Assembly (NCBI GenBank): GCA_052145115.1
Contig: JBKQPG010000033.1
Coordinates: forward strand, 1-64,000
Length of the DNA: 64,000 nt
From: CAIVVT01 sp052145115
GTDB lineage: Bacteria > Acidobacteriota > Terriglobia > Bryobacterales > Bryobacteraceae
Direction of reading: 5' to 3'
The position numbers and the translations under genes are program-made. Position 1 is the first letter of the stretch. Each line of letters begins with the position of its first letter. Positions 42,142 through 51,073 of this stretch are shown piece by piece. The notes under the pieces are model-generated. The model saw only the letters and a list, made by a program, of their open reading frames with translations, made no database searches and was not told where the DNA came from.

Positions 42142-43332
42142 TCACCAGTTCGCCCGCGTGCCGTCGGGCAGGCGCATCTCCTCGTCCTTCCAACTCTGGC
42201 CCGTGCCGTCGGCCTTTACCACCTCCGCCCAGTCGATGGCCACGCCCAGCCCCGGCGATTCGGGCACGGCCATGTGGCCTTGCGCGTCGAGTTCGAACAG
42301 CGGCCAATCGCTCGTGTCGACGTAGCGCAGCCACGGATCGATTTCACCCGTGGCGCCGTGGGCATTGTAGTGGATGCCCTTCGACCACTCCAGGATCCAG
42401 CCGGCCCGCGACTGCACGACCACCTGCAGACAGGCCATGAACGCCACCGGCGACAGCGGGCAGTGCGGCGCCACGGCCACGCCGTTGGCCTCGCACAGTG
42501 CGGCCACTTCCGCCGTATTCGCGATGCCGCCGACGTGCGCCACGTCGGGCTGCAGGATCGTCGCCGCCCGCGCCGCGATCACGTCGCTGAACTCGGCCAC
42601 AGTGGTCATCCGCTCTCCGGTAGCGATGGGGATATGGGTGCCGCCTGCGATCTCACCCAGCCAGCGGTTGTACTCCGGCCGCACGGGCTCTTCGTAGAAC
42701 AGCGGATTGGCGAATTCCAGTTCCTTGGCCAGCCGCCGCGCCATCGGCACATTCGCGCGGCCATGGAAATCGAAGGCGATGTCAACGTCCGGGCCGACCG
42801 CGTCGCGCACCGCGCGGGCCCGCGCCACGGCGGCCTGGATGCCGCCATACGTGTCGATGCTGGCCAGCGGCGGGCAGGCGTTCATCTTGATCGCCCGCGC
42901 GCCCTCGGCGACCACGCGCGCAGCTTCCACCGCCGCCGCCTGGGGTGCGTTGTTATTCCCGCCGGCCCAGCGGTAGACCTTCACGCGGTCGCGCACGCGC
43001 CCGCCCAGCAGGCGGTACACCGGCAGGTTCGCGGCCTTGCCCGCGATGTCCCACAACGCCATTTCGATCCCGGCCAGCGCGCTCATGTAGATGCCGCCAC
43101 CGTGATAGAAGCTGCGGTCGTAGAATCCGCGCACCAGGCCCTTGAAATCGTCCGCCGGCTGGAGCGTGAACCACTCCGCCATGGCGTGCACGGCGGCCCG
43201 CGTGCTCTCGAGATGACCCTCCAGGGTGAACTCGCCGAAGCCCTCGATCCCATCCGACGTCAGCATCCGCAGCAGGCCCCAGCGCGGCGCCACGCAGGCC
43301 GTCTCGATCCTCGCGATTTTTCTTGTGCTCAT
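42142..43332 (-). CDS. Enolase-superfamily sugar acid dehydratase (galactonate dehydratase-like)
   Basis: About 396 residues of the mandelate racemase/muconate lactonizing fold. It has the capping-domain N-terminus (RKIARIETACVAPRWGLLRML), and the barrel supplies the metal ligands in IAFDFHGRAN, FYEEPVRPE and IATGERM. The histidine-containing VAPHCPLSPVAFMA matches the D-galactonate dehydratase pattern. It would dehydrate an aldonic acid to a 2-keto-3-deoxy acid. I start at the ATG at 43332, 6 nt after GAGG, rather than 43401. The neighbouring AKR and Gfo/Idh genes on the same strand suggest a sugar or sugar-acid catabolic cluster. The exact substrate is uncertain. Confidence 0.87.
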   Translation of the reverse strand: MSTRKIARIETACVAPRWGLLRMLTSDGIEGFGEFTLEGHLESTRAAVHAMAEWFTLQPADDFKGLVRGFYDRSFYHGGGIYMSALAGIEMALWDIAGKAANLPVYRLLGGRVRDRVKVYRWAGGNNNAPQAAAVEAARVVAEGARAIKMNACPPLASIDTYGGIQAAVARARAVRDAVGPDVDIAFDFHGRANVPMARRLAKELEFANPLFYEEPVRPEYNRWLGEIAGGTHIPIATGERMTTVAEFSDVIAARAATILQPDVAHVGGIANTAEVAALCEANGVAVAPHCPLSPVAFMACLQVVVQSRAGWILEWSKGIHYNAHGATGEIDPWLRYVDTSDWPLFELDAQGHMAVPESPGLGVAIDWAEVVKADGTGQSWKDEEMRLPDGTRANW

Positions 43333-43401
43333 GCTGCCTCGCTTAACCCGGATGTTACACCACGATCGCAGCGAGGCGCGATGAGAGGGTTGCAGATACA
43401 A

Positions 43402-43500
43402 GGCGCGCGAGGGGAGCCGCCCGCAGGCGTACTTGACAGTACGTCGAGGACGGCGACCGAGCGCAACGCAGTAGATGCGGCCCTATCGCGCGCCGCAGCC
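43402..43500. repeat. Intergenic repeat-like element
   Basis: The spacer between the dehydratase and aldo/keto reductase genes contains CGTACT-TGAC-AGTACG (43428-43443), a perfect hairpin, in a stretch ending GATGCGGCCC. From memory, similar sequences recur in spacers of several genomes, so I suspect a dispersed repeat. Only one copy is in this window. Confidence 0.35.
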
Positions 43501-43523
43501 GATTGTTGGTGAAACATCCGGGT

Positions 43524-44282
43524 TTATTCCAGCGCCGCGCGGAAAGCGTCTATATTCTCCTTGAGATGATCCACGGACCTCGTTCCCGTCAGCACCCAGC
43601 CGTGGAACTTCACTTTCAGCAGATGCGCGAACAGCGCCCGCTTGTCGGGCTGTTCCGTGTCGTACAACTTCGCGCCCGCCTGGCAGGGGCGGTTGATCAG
43701 CAGCTCCACGCCTTTCGATGCCGCCTCGCGCACCGCCGGCGCCATGTCTTCGCGCGAGACGTTGTACGGCATCTGCAGCACCGTGTACCCCAGCGCCAAC
43801 GCCGCCGCGGCCGAAGCCGGGTCGCTGGTGCTCACGCCGATCTTCCCGACGCCGGCGCGCCGGGCGTATTCCCAGGCTTTCTGGAGATCGGCAGTGCCGA
43901 GCACTGCGGGCGTGGTGCGGTGCAGTTGCAGCAGGTCGATTGTTCCCAGCCGCTCCAGGCTGCGGTCCAGGCTGCGGCACAGTGCGTCGTAAGAATGGTC
44001 TACGAACGGCTCGCCGGTCTCGAAATTCCATTGCTCGCCGAACTTCGTGGCGATGCTTACCCGCCCCCGCTGCTCGCGACTCAGGCTTTTCAGGAAGCGG
44101 CCCAGCTTCACCTCGCTGTCGCCATAGGACGGCGACGTATCGAACAGAGTGAGCCCCAGTCCGTACGCGGCTTCCAGAAAAGCGCGGGCCTCGGCTTCCC
44201 CCGGCACCGGCACGGGTCTGGCGCCCCATGTCCGGCCGATGCTGATCAAGCCGAGGCCCAATTGGACCATGTTTCCCGCCAT
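43524..44282 (-). CDS. Aldo/keto reductase
   Basis: A 252-residue NADPH-dependent oxidoreductase of the AKR barrel family. The catalytic tetrad is visible as D in LFDTSPSYGDSE, the tyrosine four residues on, the lysine of IATKFGEQW and the histidine of LLQLHRTTP. NADP-binding elements (GVSTSDPASA, VLTGTRSVDHLKENI) are at the C-terminal side. At 252 residues it is shorter than the usual 280-330. It starts 13 bp downstream of a Gfo/Idh gene and probably shares its transcript. An alternative ATG four codons in is equally possible. Confidence 0.85.
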   Translation of the reverse strand: MAGNMVQLGLGLISIGRTWGARPVPVPGEAEARAFLEAAYGLGLTLFDTSPSYGDSEVKLGRFLKSLSREQRGRVSIATKFGEQWNFETGEPFVDHSYDALCRSLDRSLERLGTIDLLQLHRTTPAVLGTADLQKAWEYARRAGVGKIGVSTSDPASAAAALALGYTVLQMPYNVSREDMAPAVREAASKGVELLINRPCQAGAKLYDTEQPDKRALFAHLLKVKFHGWVLTGTRSVDHLKENIDAFRAALE

Positions 44283-44295
44283 CGTCTCCCGGGCG

Positions 44296-45504
44296 CTACC
44301 ACTTCAGTTTCAGATCGGCGTGGAGGCGCTCCTTCGATTTCATCATCTCGTCCCAGGTGATGACGCGCTGCTGATAGGCCGCCATGCGGCCCAGAATCGC
44401 CGTCAGGTTGCTCTCCACGGAGCGCTCCGCGTCGTTGATCGGCTGGCCGTCGCGGATGCTGGCGATGAACGCCTTAATGTTGTTGACGCAACCCTGCTTA
44501 AACGTGTCGTCCTTCTCCGCGCCCAGCCACTTGTTTTCGCCCGTGATGCGGACCAGCCCGCCGTAGTGCGTGTCGGCGCAGCCCTTGATGCCGAACACGC
44601 GCACGCACAGGTCGGAAAAGCTATTCGTCAACTGGTTCGAGCTAAAGTCGGCCACCACATCGCCGCCGTACCAGAACGTCACCTGGAAATGGTCGTAGGC
44701 ATCGCCAGCGTCGTATTGCGTGCCGCTCCAGTCCGCGCGCCCGCCGGCGCCGGTGGCCTTCAGCGGATGCCCTTGCAGCAGCCAGTTGGCGACATCGATC
44801 ACGTGGATGTTCTGTTCCACGATGATGTCGCCGCCGGTCACCTTGTCCATGAAGAAGTTCAGCAGTCGCCGCTCGCCCGGGTCCATCCCCGGCGTGCCCT
44901 TGTCCTTGACCGGCCGCCCGGCGTAATAGAACACCTGCGCCAGGGCCGGCTTCCCGATGTCGCCCTGGTGGACGCGCTTGGCGGCTTCCTGGTAGACCTC
45001 CTGGGCACGCGTCTGGAAATCGACCCAGAAGCTCAGGTTCTTCTGCGCGGCCAGCTTGCCGCTGGCCTGGAAGCTGAGGCATCCCGGTACGTCCACGGCG
45101 ATGGGCTTGGCGCAGAAGACGTGTTTGCCGGCCTTGACCGCCTCCTCGGCGTGCAGCGGGTGGAAGTACGGCGGCGTCTCGATGATCACGCCATCCAGCT
45201 TCGAGTGCGCCAGTTCCTTGTAGGCCTCGGGGCCGTAGTAGGCGCGCGAGCTGTCGACCTTCCAGATTGCGTTGGTTGAGTCCAGGTGTTCCCTGATCAC
45301 GTCGGCCAGCGCGACGATGCGCGCGCCGGTGTATTCGGGGAAAAACGGCGCCAGCCAGTTGCCGCGCCCGCCGCACCCGATGAGGCCCACCTCCACCGCC
45401 GAGTTGGCCTGCGAGCCAAATACCGTCGCCGGCTTCAAAATCAAGAGCCCCGCGGCGGCCGTCTTGACGAAGTTACGGCGGTCGGGACCGGTGCTGTTGC
45501 TCAT
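44296..45504 (-). CDS. Exported Gfo/Idh/MocA family oxidoreductase
   Basis: About 402 residues. A Tat-type leader (GPDRRNFVKTAAAGLLILKPATVFG) precedes the Rossmann motif VGLIGCGGRGNWLAPFF. The family lysine occurs in CAKPIAVDVPG (AKP in place of EKP) and the catalytic histidine region is DIIVEQNIHVIDVANWLLQGHP. Secreted oxidoreductases of this class are a feature of Acidobacteria and Planctomycetes and resemble glucose-fructose oxidoreductase, which carries its cofactor through Tat. GGAGG sits just before the ATG at 45504. It leads the AKR gene and is probably in one operon with it and the dehydratase further down. Confidence 0.88.
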   Translation of the reverse strand: MSNSTGPDRRNFVKTAAAGLLILKPATVFGSQANSAVEVGLIGCGGRGNWLAPFFPEYTGARIVALADVIREHLDSTNAIWKVDSSRAYYGPEAYKELAHSKLDGVIIETPPYFHPLHAEEAVKAGKHVFCAKPIAVDVPGCLSFQASGKLAAQKNLSFWVDFQTRAQEVYQEAAKRVHQGDIGKPALAQVFYYAGRPVKDKGTPGMDPGERRLLNFFMDKVTGGDIIVEQNIHVIDVANWLLQGHPLKATGAGGRADWSGTQYDAGDAYDHFQVTFWYGGDVVADFSSNQLTNSFSDLCVRVFGIKGCADTHYGGLVRITGENKWLGAEKDDTFKQGCVNNIKAFIASIRDGQPINDAERSVESNLTAILGRMAAYQQRVITWDEMMKSKERLHADLKLKW

Positions 45505-45609
45505 ACTCACCTCCAATAAATCGGTGTTGATTCCGCGGCTTGCAATCTATCACACCGCGTACCAGGGCAGCGCCGGAGCCGTGGCCGGGCGCACCCGCAG
45601 CGTCGCACG

Positions 45610-46734
45610 CTAGAACAACGTCGCCTGTTCCCCTGAAGCTACCGCGCTGATCGCGCGCACCACGCGCCGGTACGGGATTTCGCCGAAATTTGGGAACCCA
45701 ATCCATTGCCCGTCTCGCCACGAGGAATAATACCAGCGCGCCAGCAGGGCCACGTGCTCCTGCCGCTCCCGCAGCGTCACGCGCGCCGCCGGCAGGGCCT
45801 GGACGATCTCCCGCAGCCGCCGGTCGATGGGGATCATCTCGCTGCCGGCGGCGACGCGAAACGGCGCCTCCGGCAACCATACCCCGCCAGTGAGAAACCG
45901 CAGCGCCACCGTGCCCGCGTCCACCGACGGCAGCACCGCCACGCCGCACAGATGTTCCAGCTCCGTCGCCAGTTCGTCGCGCAGCTTCAGCACCTGTTCC
46001 ACCTTCTGGTAGCGCTCGTGCTGCCGCCGCGCCTCCTCAAATTGCATCTCTTCGCTGCAGCGTTCGCGTGCCGCCGCGATGGAGTGCAATTGCGACCCTC
46101 CGCCGGTCGTGAGGAACTCCACCAGCCGCTTCACCTCGCTCGCGTACTCTTCGCGTCCGACCACTTCCTGGCATGGTCTCAGGCAGCGCATCATCTCGCC
46201 GTAGATGCACCCGGGATGGTCCGGCGATGGCGACAGATCCTCCTGGCAGCGCCGGATTTGGAACAAATCGAGCACCTCCTGTTCGAAGCGCTCCGCCGCG
46301 GCCCGTGTCCGGAAAGGACCGTATTGGCACGCCCGCGCTCCGCTCAGCCGGTTGGTCACGGTGGTGCGGGGGAATTCGTTCGCCAGCAGCAGCTTCACGA
46401 AAGGCGCCGGGCGGAGACGGACGATGCGCTCATAATCGTCCGGGAATTCGCGTCGGGCCGTCGCATAGAACAGCAGACCGGCCTCGAGTTTCGAAGCCGT
46501 CAGGCTGTATTCCACCCGCCCCGCGATGCCGCGCAGGTTCAGCCGCCGCGCGGCCGCGCCCTGCTGGCCCAGCAATCGCTTCAAGCGCCGCCGCAGAAAT
46601 CCTGTTCTCGACAGGTACGGCCGGGACGCGCCCGCATCCGCCTTCGGCCGCACCAGGAAAACCGCCGGGCGATCCGGCGCCGCCGCGAGATCGCTTTCGA
46701 GCGACGGTCCGATTTCAAATGCGCCTTCCCTCAT
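45610..46734 (-). CDS. UvrC-like protein lacking the C-terminal endonuclease half
   Basis: A 374-residue relative of excinuclease subunit C. The N-terminal GIY-YIG region is degenerate: PAVFLVRPKADAGASRPYLSRTGFLRRRLKRLL aligns in shape, but the GIY and YIG triplets are AVF and YLS. The following UvrC linker is well kept: FVKLLLANEFPRTTVTNRL, YGPFRTRAAAERFEQEVLDLFQIRRC and CIYGEMMRCLRPCQ. A UvrB-binding UVR motif (CSEEMQFEEARRQHERYQKVEQVL) follows. The RNase H-like 5' nuclease and the (HhH)2 domains are absent. It may be an accessory or regulatory UvrB partner, or a Cho-like 3' incision enzyme with an unusual active site. A 28-codon ORF overlaps its start by ATGA. Confidence 0.78.
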   Translation of the reverse strand: MREGAFEIGPSLESDLAAAPDRPAVFLVRPKADAGASRPYLSRTGFLRRRLKRLLGQQGAAARRLNLRGIAGRVEYSLTASKLEAGLLFYATARREFPDDYERIVRLRPAPFVKLLLANEFPRTTVTNRLSGARACQYGPFRTRAAAERFEQEVLDLFQIRRCQEDLSPSPDHPGCIYGEMMRCLRPCQEVVGREEYASEVKRLVEFLTTGGGSQLHSIAAARERCSEEMQFEEARRQHERYQKVEQVLKLRDELATELEHLCGVAVLPSVDAGTVALRFLTGGVWLPEAPFRVAAGSEMIPIDRRLREIVQALPAARVTLRERQEHVALLARWYYSSWRDGQWIGFPNFGEIPYRRVVRAISAVASGEQATLF

Positions 46735-46817
46735 CGAATCTCCTCGAGGAAACGGCGGAACCCGGTCTGGTGGCGCACCCCGGTGGTTTTCACCACCACC
46801 CTGCGACGCACGCTCAT
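46731..46817 (-). CDS. Possible 28-residue leader peptide ahead of the UvrC-like gene
   Basis: An ATG at 46817 opens a 28-codon frame starting MSVRRRVVVKTTG and ending FRRFLEEIR, whose stop overlaps the UvrC-like start (ATGA). The peptide is strongly basic. A TACAAT hexamer ends 7 nt before the ATG, which would place transcription initiation at the start codon, i.e. a leaderless message. The GGAG for the UvrC-like gene lies inside this ORF, so translation of the two would be coupled. No family is recognised and the coding status is uncertain. Confidence 0.4.
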   Translation of the reverse strand: MSVRRRVVVKTTGVRHQTGFRRFLEEIR

Positions 46818-46910
46818 GAGTTCGATTGTAGCGGGGACTTTATCAGCCGGCCGCTAGCCCGTTCGCCGCAGCCGTGCTGCTCCTCGTATCGGTTGTGAAG
46901 GGAAAGCGAG

Positions 46911-47333
46911 CTACCGCGCCACGAACGGGAGCGTGTCGACGATCAGTTGTTCGTCCGTCTTGACGATCAGCAGCACCGTGCCGGCCACCAGCCGCTGGTA
47001 GCCCTGCGGCATCGGCGGCAGCTTGGCCAGCAACTCCTGCGGCGGCGGCGCCAGGCTGCTCATGGCGCTCGCGGTGAGCTTGGCCCCGCGATGGACCTGG
47101 CTCATGATTGCCGACGGCACGGCCACCGCCAGGTGCCGGCCCTGTTCCAGCGCATCCTGGAACCAGTTCGCCACCAGCCGCACCTCCGCCTTGGTGAATT
47201 GCGGGTAGCGGAACCAGTACGGAGCAGCGACGGTCTTCTCGATCGGCTGCCTGCCCTTCCGCCTTTTCGGGGTTTGCGCCTGGGCGCACAGCGCGCACGC
47301 ACAGGCCAAGCCCAGCACCAGCAATCGCCGCAT
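46911..47333 (-). CDS. Small secreted hypothetical protein
   Basis: 140 residues with a clear Sec signal peptide (RRLLVLGLACACALCAQAQ). The mature part begins TPKRRKGRQPIEK. Its end, PPMPQGYQRLVAGTVLLIVKTDEQLIVDTL, resembles the C-terminal segment of RcnB-type periplasmic proteins (PPGYR...G..LLI....I.D.), but the similarity is weak and I would not name it so. It follows the MacB-type permease genes by 22 bp on the same strand and may be part of their transcript. Confidence 0.6.
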   Translation of the reverse strand: MRRLLVLGLACACALCAQAQTPKRRKGRQPIEKTVAAPYWFRYPQFTKAEVRLVANWFQDALEQGRHLAVAVPSAIMSQVHRGAKLTASAMSSLAPPPQELLAKLPPMPQGYQRLVAGTVLLIVKTDEQLIVDTLPFVAR

Positions 47334-47355
47334 GCCACTACACTATCAGATCCTG

Positions 47356-48621
47356 TTATTCGTAACGCAAGGCCTCGACCGGGTCCAGCCGCGCCGCCTT
47401 CGTCGCCGGCCATAGCCCGAAGAACACCCCCACCCCGACCGAAACGCCAATTCCCAACAGCGCCGCCCACATCGGGACAGACGTCGGCAGGGTTGGGAAC
47501 GCCAGCCGGGCGGCGACCGAGATCAGCCAGCCCACCAGCATACCCAGCAAACCGCCGGTAAAAGTGAGCACCACCGCCTCGGTGAGGAACTGGATCACGA
47601 TATCCAGCCGCCGCGCTCCCACGGCCTTGCGGATGCCGATTTCGCGCGTCCGCTCGGTTACCGATACCAGCATGATGTTCATCACCCCGATGCCACCCAC
47701 CAGCAGCCCCACCGAACTCAGCACCACCATCACCAGCGCCGTGACCGCCATCACCGAACGGAAGCTCTCGATCAGGCTCTCGGCCGTGGAGAGGCCGAAG
47801 TCGTCCGGGTCGCTGTACTTCACGCGGCGCTGCTGGCGCAGCACGCCCCGCACTTCGTCCATCGCCTTGGCCATGTCCGCGCCCGGCATGAGCTTGACCG
47901 TCAACAGGTGTTCCTTGGCCTGCGGATTGGTCTTGCGCATGGTCCAGTAGGGGATGATCACGCGATTGTCCTGCTGCCCCGGGAAGGCGTTGGCCGGGCG
48001 CTTCATCACGCCCAACACCTGGTACTCGTGCCCGTCGACGATGATGATCTTGCCGACCGGATCCTCCGTGGCGAACAGGTTCTTCTGCACGTCCTCGCCG
48101 ATCACCACCACCGGCATGCGATGCTGATCCTCGAACTCACTGAAAAAGCGGCCGTACTTCATCTCCGCCATGCCGCTGGCGACATAGCCGGCCACCGTGC
48201 CGCCGATCTGCGGCTGGTAGACGTCGTTGCCTTTGTAGTGCACGCGGTGGATGAAATCCCACTGCCCCGAAGGGTACAGATAAGGTCCGACGCCTTTGAC
48301 CGAGGGGCAGCGCTCCTCAATGGCGCGCGCGTCCTCGATGGTCAGATACTTGCGCTTGTCCATTTCGGGGTCGCGCGGTCCGATGTGGACGCCCGCCGCG
48401 AAGCGCGTGACGATGATCGAGTCGGTGCCGAAGCTCGAGATCACGCCCGTGACGGCGGAGTCGAAGCCCGTAAGGATCGAGCCCACTCCGATGATCGTGC
48501 CCGTGCCGATGATCACTCCCAGCACGGTCAGGAACGAGCGCATCTTGTGGCCGCGCACGGCGTCCCAGGCCAGTTGGATGCCGGCGCCCAGCAGCGCCAG
48601 TTCGCGTTTGCGCCTGCTCAT
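47356..48621 (-). CDS. MacB-type ABC transporter permease (second of a pair)
   Basis: A 421-residue FtsX/MacB family permease. There is one N-terminal membrane helix (MRSFLTVLGVIIGTGTIIGVGSIL), then a long periplasmic MacB_PCD domain (about 55-270), then three C-terminal helices including GLLVGGIGVMNIMLVSVTERTREIGIRKAVGAR, the FtsX core. These proteins are mechanotransmission permeases driven by a separate MacB-like ATPase. It starts 3 bp after the sister permease. No ATPase or membrane-fusion protein is in this window, which is unusual for a complete system. Confidence 0.9.
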   Translation of the reverse strand: MSRRKRELALLGAGIQLAWDAVRGHKMRSFLTVLGVIIGTGTIIGVGSILTGFDSAVTGVISSFGTDSIIVTRFAAGVHIGPRDPEMDKRKYLTIEDARAIEERCPSVKGVGPYLYPSGQWDFIHRVHYKGNDVYQPQIGGTVAGYVASGMAEMKYGRFFSEFEDQHRMPVVVIGEDVQKNLFATEDPVGKIIIVDGHEYQVLGVMKRPANAFPGQQDNRVIIPYWTMRKTNPQAKEHLLTVKLMPGADMAKAMDEVRGVLRQQRRVKYSDPDDFGLSTAESLIESFRSVMAVTALVMVVLSSVGLLVGGIGVMNIMLVSVTERTREIGIRKAVGARRLDIVIQFLTEAVVLTFTGGLLGMLVGWLISVAARLAFPTLPTSVPMWAALLGIGVSVGVGVFFGLWPATKAARLDPVEALRYE

Positions 48622-48624
48622 CGG

Positions 48625-49866
48625 TTACTTCTCCGCCCGCAAGGCTTCGATCGGATCGAGCTTGGCTGCCTTCTGCGCCGGGTAGATGCCAAAAAACAAC
48701 CCGACCGCCGCCGAGAGACCCACCCCGACGAAAATGGCCGTGCGTGGAAGCTCCATCGGCATCGGCGTGGCGTTTCTGACCAGGATGGCGATGGCCCAGG
48801 CGATCAGAACGCCGATCAGGCCGCCGCTTCCCGACAGCACCGCCGACTCCACCAGGAACTGCCGCAGGATGTCGACCTTGCGCGCCCCCAGCGACTTGCG
48901 GATGCCGATCTCGTGCGTCCGTTCCGTCACGACGGCCAGCATGATGTTCATGATCACCACCCCGCCCACCACCATGAACACGCTCACCACCGCCATCGCC
49001 GTCGCCGCGATGGCCTGCGTGATGGTGTCCCACAGCCGCATGATCGATTCCGAGGTCAGGATCATGAAATTATCGCCCTGCTTGGGCGGCAGGTGCCGGT
49101 GCGCGCGCATCAGCACCTTCACCTCCTCCATGGCCTGCTCCAGGTGCTCCTGGTCGATGGCCTGCATGTTGTAGCTGAGCCAGCGCCGCGAACCGTAGAT
49201 CTTGAAAAACGTCCCGATCGGGATATGGACGAAGTTGTCCTGTGACTGGCCGAAGACGTTGCCGATGCGTTTGGCTACGCCGATGACTTCGAACGGCCGC
49301 CCCTCGATGTCGATCGTCTTGCCGATCGCGTCGCTGTCGGGGAACAGCTTCTCCTTCAGGTCGACGCCCAGAAACGCAACCTGTCGCCGGTTCTGGTCCT
49401 CGCCTTGCGTGAAGTAGCGCCCCGTCGCCACGTTCACGTTCTGCAGCAGGGCGTTGTTCTCCGTGCCGCCGTGCAGGTCCGCGGCATCCTCGTGCAGCGC
49501 CCTGTGGGTCGCCTTGGCGTTGGTTTCGCAGTCCATGCCGATTTCTTTCACCAGCGTGGCCTTTTCCTTCAGGAACTGGTACTCCTCGACGCTCAGCTCG
49601 GGGTTCTTTTTCAGAAACTCCAGGAACTGTTTGGGATCCCAGTCGCCCAGAAACGCAAATCGGACCACCACGAATCCGCCCGCGCCCATGTCGGCGATCT
49701 TGTCGGCCACGTACACGTTCATCCCGTGGATGATCGCCATCACCGCGATCAGCGTCGTGGTGGACAGGATGATGCCCAGGAGTGTCAGGAAACTGCGCAG
49801 CTTGGAGCCACGCAGCGAGTCGATGGCCAGCTTGAACGATTCCACAATCGAGGCGCGCGAACTCAT
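48625..49866 (-). CDS. MacB-type ABC transporter permease (first of a pair)
   Basis: About 413 residues with the same plan as its downstream sister: helix LRSFLTLLGIILSTTTLIAVMAIIHG, the periplasmic MacB_PCD region, then VVIMNIMLAVVTERTHEIGIRKSLGARK and two further helices. I use the ATG at 49866, which overlaps the stop of the YheT-type gene by one base (TAATG), so the two are coupled. The two permeases differ clearly in sequence and could form a heterodimer. The export substrate is unknown. Confidence 0.9.
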   Translation of the reverse strand: MSSRASIVESFKLAIDSLRGSKLRSFLTLLGIILSTTTLIAVMAIIHGMNVYVADKIADMGAGGFVVVRFAFLGDWDPKQFLEFLKKNPELSVEEYQFLKEKATLVKEIGMDCETNAKATHRALHEDAADLHGGTENNALLQNVNVATGRYFTQGEDQNRRQVAFLGVDLKEKLFPDSDAIGKTIDIEGRPFEVIGVAKRIGNVFGQSQDNFVHIPIGTFFKIYGSRRWLSYNMQAIDQEHLEQAMEEVKVLMRAHRHLPPKQGDNFMILTSESIMRLWDTITQAIAATAMAVVSVFMVVGGVVIMNIMLAVVTERTHEIGIRKSLGARKVDILRQFLVESAVLSGSGGLIGVLIAWAIAILVRNATPMPMELPRTAIFVGVGLSAAVGLFFGIYPAQKAAKLDPIEALRAEK

Positions 49867-50870
49867 TACTTTTCCAGACGAGGAACGAGGCCGCTTTGTT
49901 CCTCCGCAGTCCCCCGGATCCGGTTCTCCATCCATTCGCCCGCCACTTCATCCGCCCAAAAACGCGGTTTCTGGCGGGCCAGGAAGCCCAGGTGGCCGCC
50001 GTGCCGCGGTGCCACCAGGTGCAGATGGGGATTCGAACGGACTTCCTGAGCGTTGAATATCTCGAATGGAATCATCGGGTCGTCCTGCGCCTGGATCAGC
50101 AGCGCCGGAACCCGGATCGCAGCGAGAAAGCGGATCGCCGACTGCGTCCGGTAGTAATTCGCCGCGTCGCCGAAACCGAACGCCGGGGCCGTGTAACGGT
50201 CGTCGAACTCGTAAATCGTCCGCACCTGCTCCAGCCCGTCCAGCGGATATCGAGCCCCATCGAGCGCATGCTTGCGCCGATACCGCGCGCACAGCCGCCG
50301 CACGAAGCGCCGCTCATATAGCCCGTGCGCGCGCCGGCCGATCTGTTCGACGCAGGCCCGCAGATCGAGCGGCGTCGAGACCGCGCACAAGCCGGCAATC
50401 AGCCCCCGCGCCTGTTCGCCCAATTCGCCGGCCAGCTTCAGCACCACGTTCCCGCCCAGCGAATAGCCGATCAGGAACAGCGGGCCCCGGCCCTCGGCCT
50501 GGAATCGCCGCAGCAATGCCAGCATGTCGACGGTCAGACCCGAGTGGTACATCGTCGGCGTCAGATGCTCGCTCCCGCCGCAGCTACGCATGTTCATCCG
50601 ATGGGCCGCCAACCCCGACTCCGCCAGGCGCTGCGCCATCGACACCATGTACCCGCTCTGGCTGGACCCCTCCAGCCCGTGCATCAGCAGCGCTTCGCCG
50701 CGCACGCGCCCTGCCGGCCGGTTCTCATCTACCAGCACCTGTGTCCCCGGCTCGGTCGCGTACAGCGCCCGCCGCGTGGGGAAGCGCGACTCGTCGATGG
50801 CCCGCGGCCAGTAGTTCCCGGCAACGGTCAGAATGTGGGGGTTGCGAATTAGCGGCAGGAACGGGCGCAA
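49866..50870 (-). CDS. YheT-family alpha/beta hydrolase
   Basis: About 334 residues. The hydrolase fold features are LLMHGLEGSSQSGYMVSMA (oxyanion region), RGCGGS-like MRSCGGSEHL, the nucleophile elbow IGYSLGGNVVLKLAGE, an acid in LIQAQDDPMIPFE and the histidine in PRHGGHLGFLA. This is the YheT/EMB8 esterase group, whose physiological substrates are poorly defined. The open frame extends through the tRNA gene upstream, which cannot be right. The best start is the TTG at 50870 (RPFLPLIRNPHILTV...), as no ATG or GTG is suitably placed. Its stop overlaps the permease start. Confidence 0.82.
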   Translation of the reverse strand: MRPFLPLIRNPHILTVAGNYWPRAIDESRFPTRRALYATEPGTQVLVDENRPAGRVRGEALLMHGLEGSSQSGYMVSMAQRLAESGLAAHRMNMRSCGGSEHLTPTMYHSGLTVDMLALLRRFQAEGRGPLFLIGYSLGGNVVLKLAGELGEQARGLIAGLCAVSTPLDLRACVEQIGRRAHGLYERRFVRRLCARYRRKHALDGARYPLDGLEQVRTIYEFDDRYTAPAFGFGDAANYYRTQSAIRFLAAIRVPALLIQAQDDPMIPFEIFNAQEVRSNPHLHLVAPRHGGHLGFLARQKPRFWADEVAGEWMENRIRGTAEEQSGLVPRLEK

Positions 50871-50932
50871 ATCACCATTGTAGGCCGTCGCGTTCTCTCG
50901 CGCCCTTTCGCGCCGTAAGACAGAGCTGACTG

Positions 50933-50956
50933 TTGCCCGGGCTCGATCCCGGGCAA
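50933..50956. other. Hairpin between the YheT gene and tRNA-Arg
   Basis: TTGCCCGGG and CCCGGGCAA pair perfectly around a 6-nt loop. No T-run follows on either strand, so its role is unknown. Confidence 0.4.
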
Positions 50957-51073
50957 GCCTCTGCTGTTCTGGCCGGACGCCGTCAGGCCGCCGATCCCGA
51001 ATGCCTGCGCCCGGCTGGGGAGAGCACCGAATACCGGTTACAATCAAGACAGGCCGCCGGCGCGAGCGGGTGT

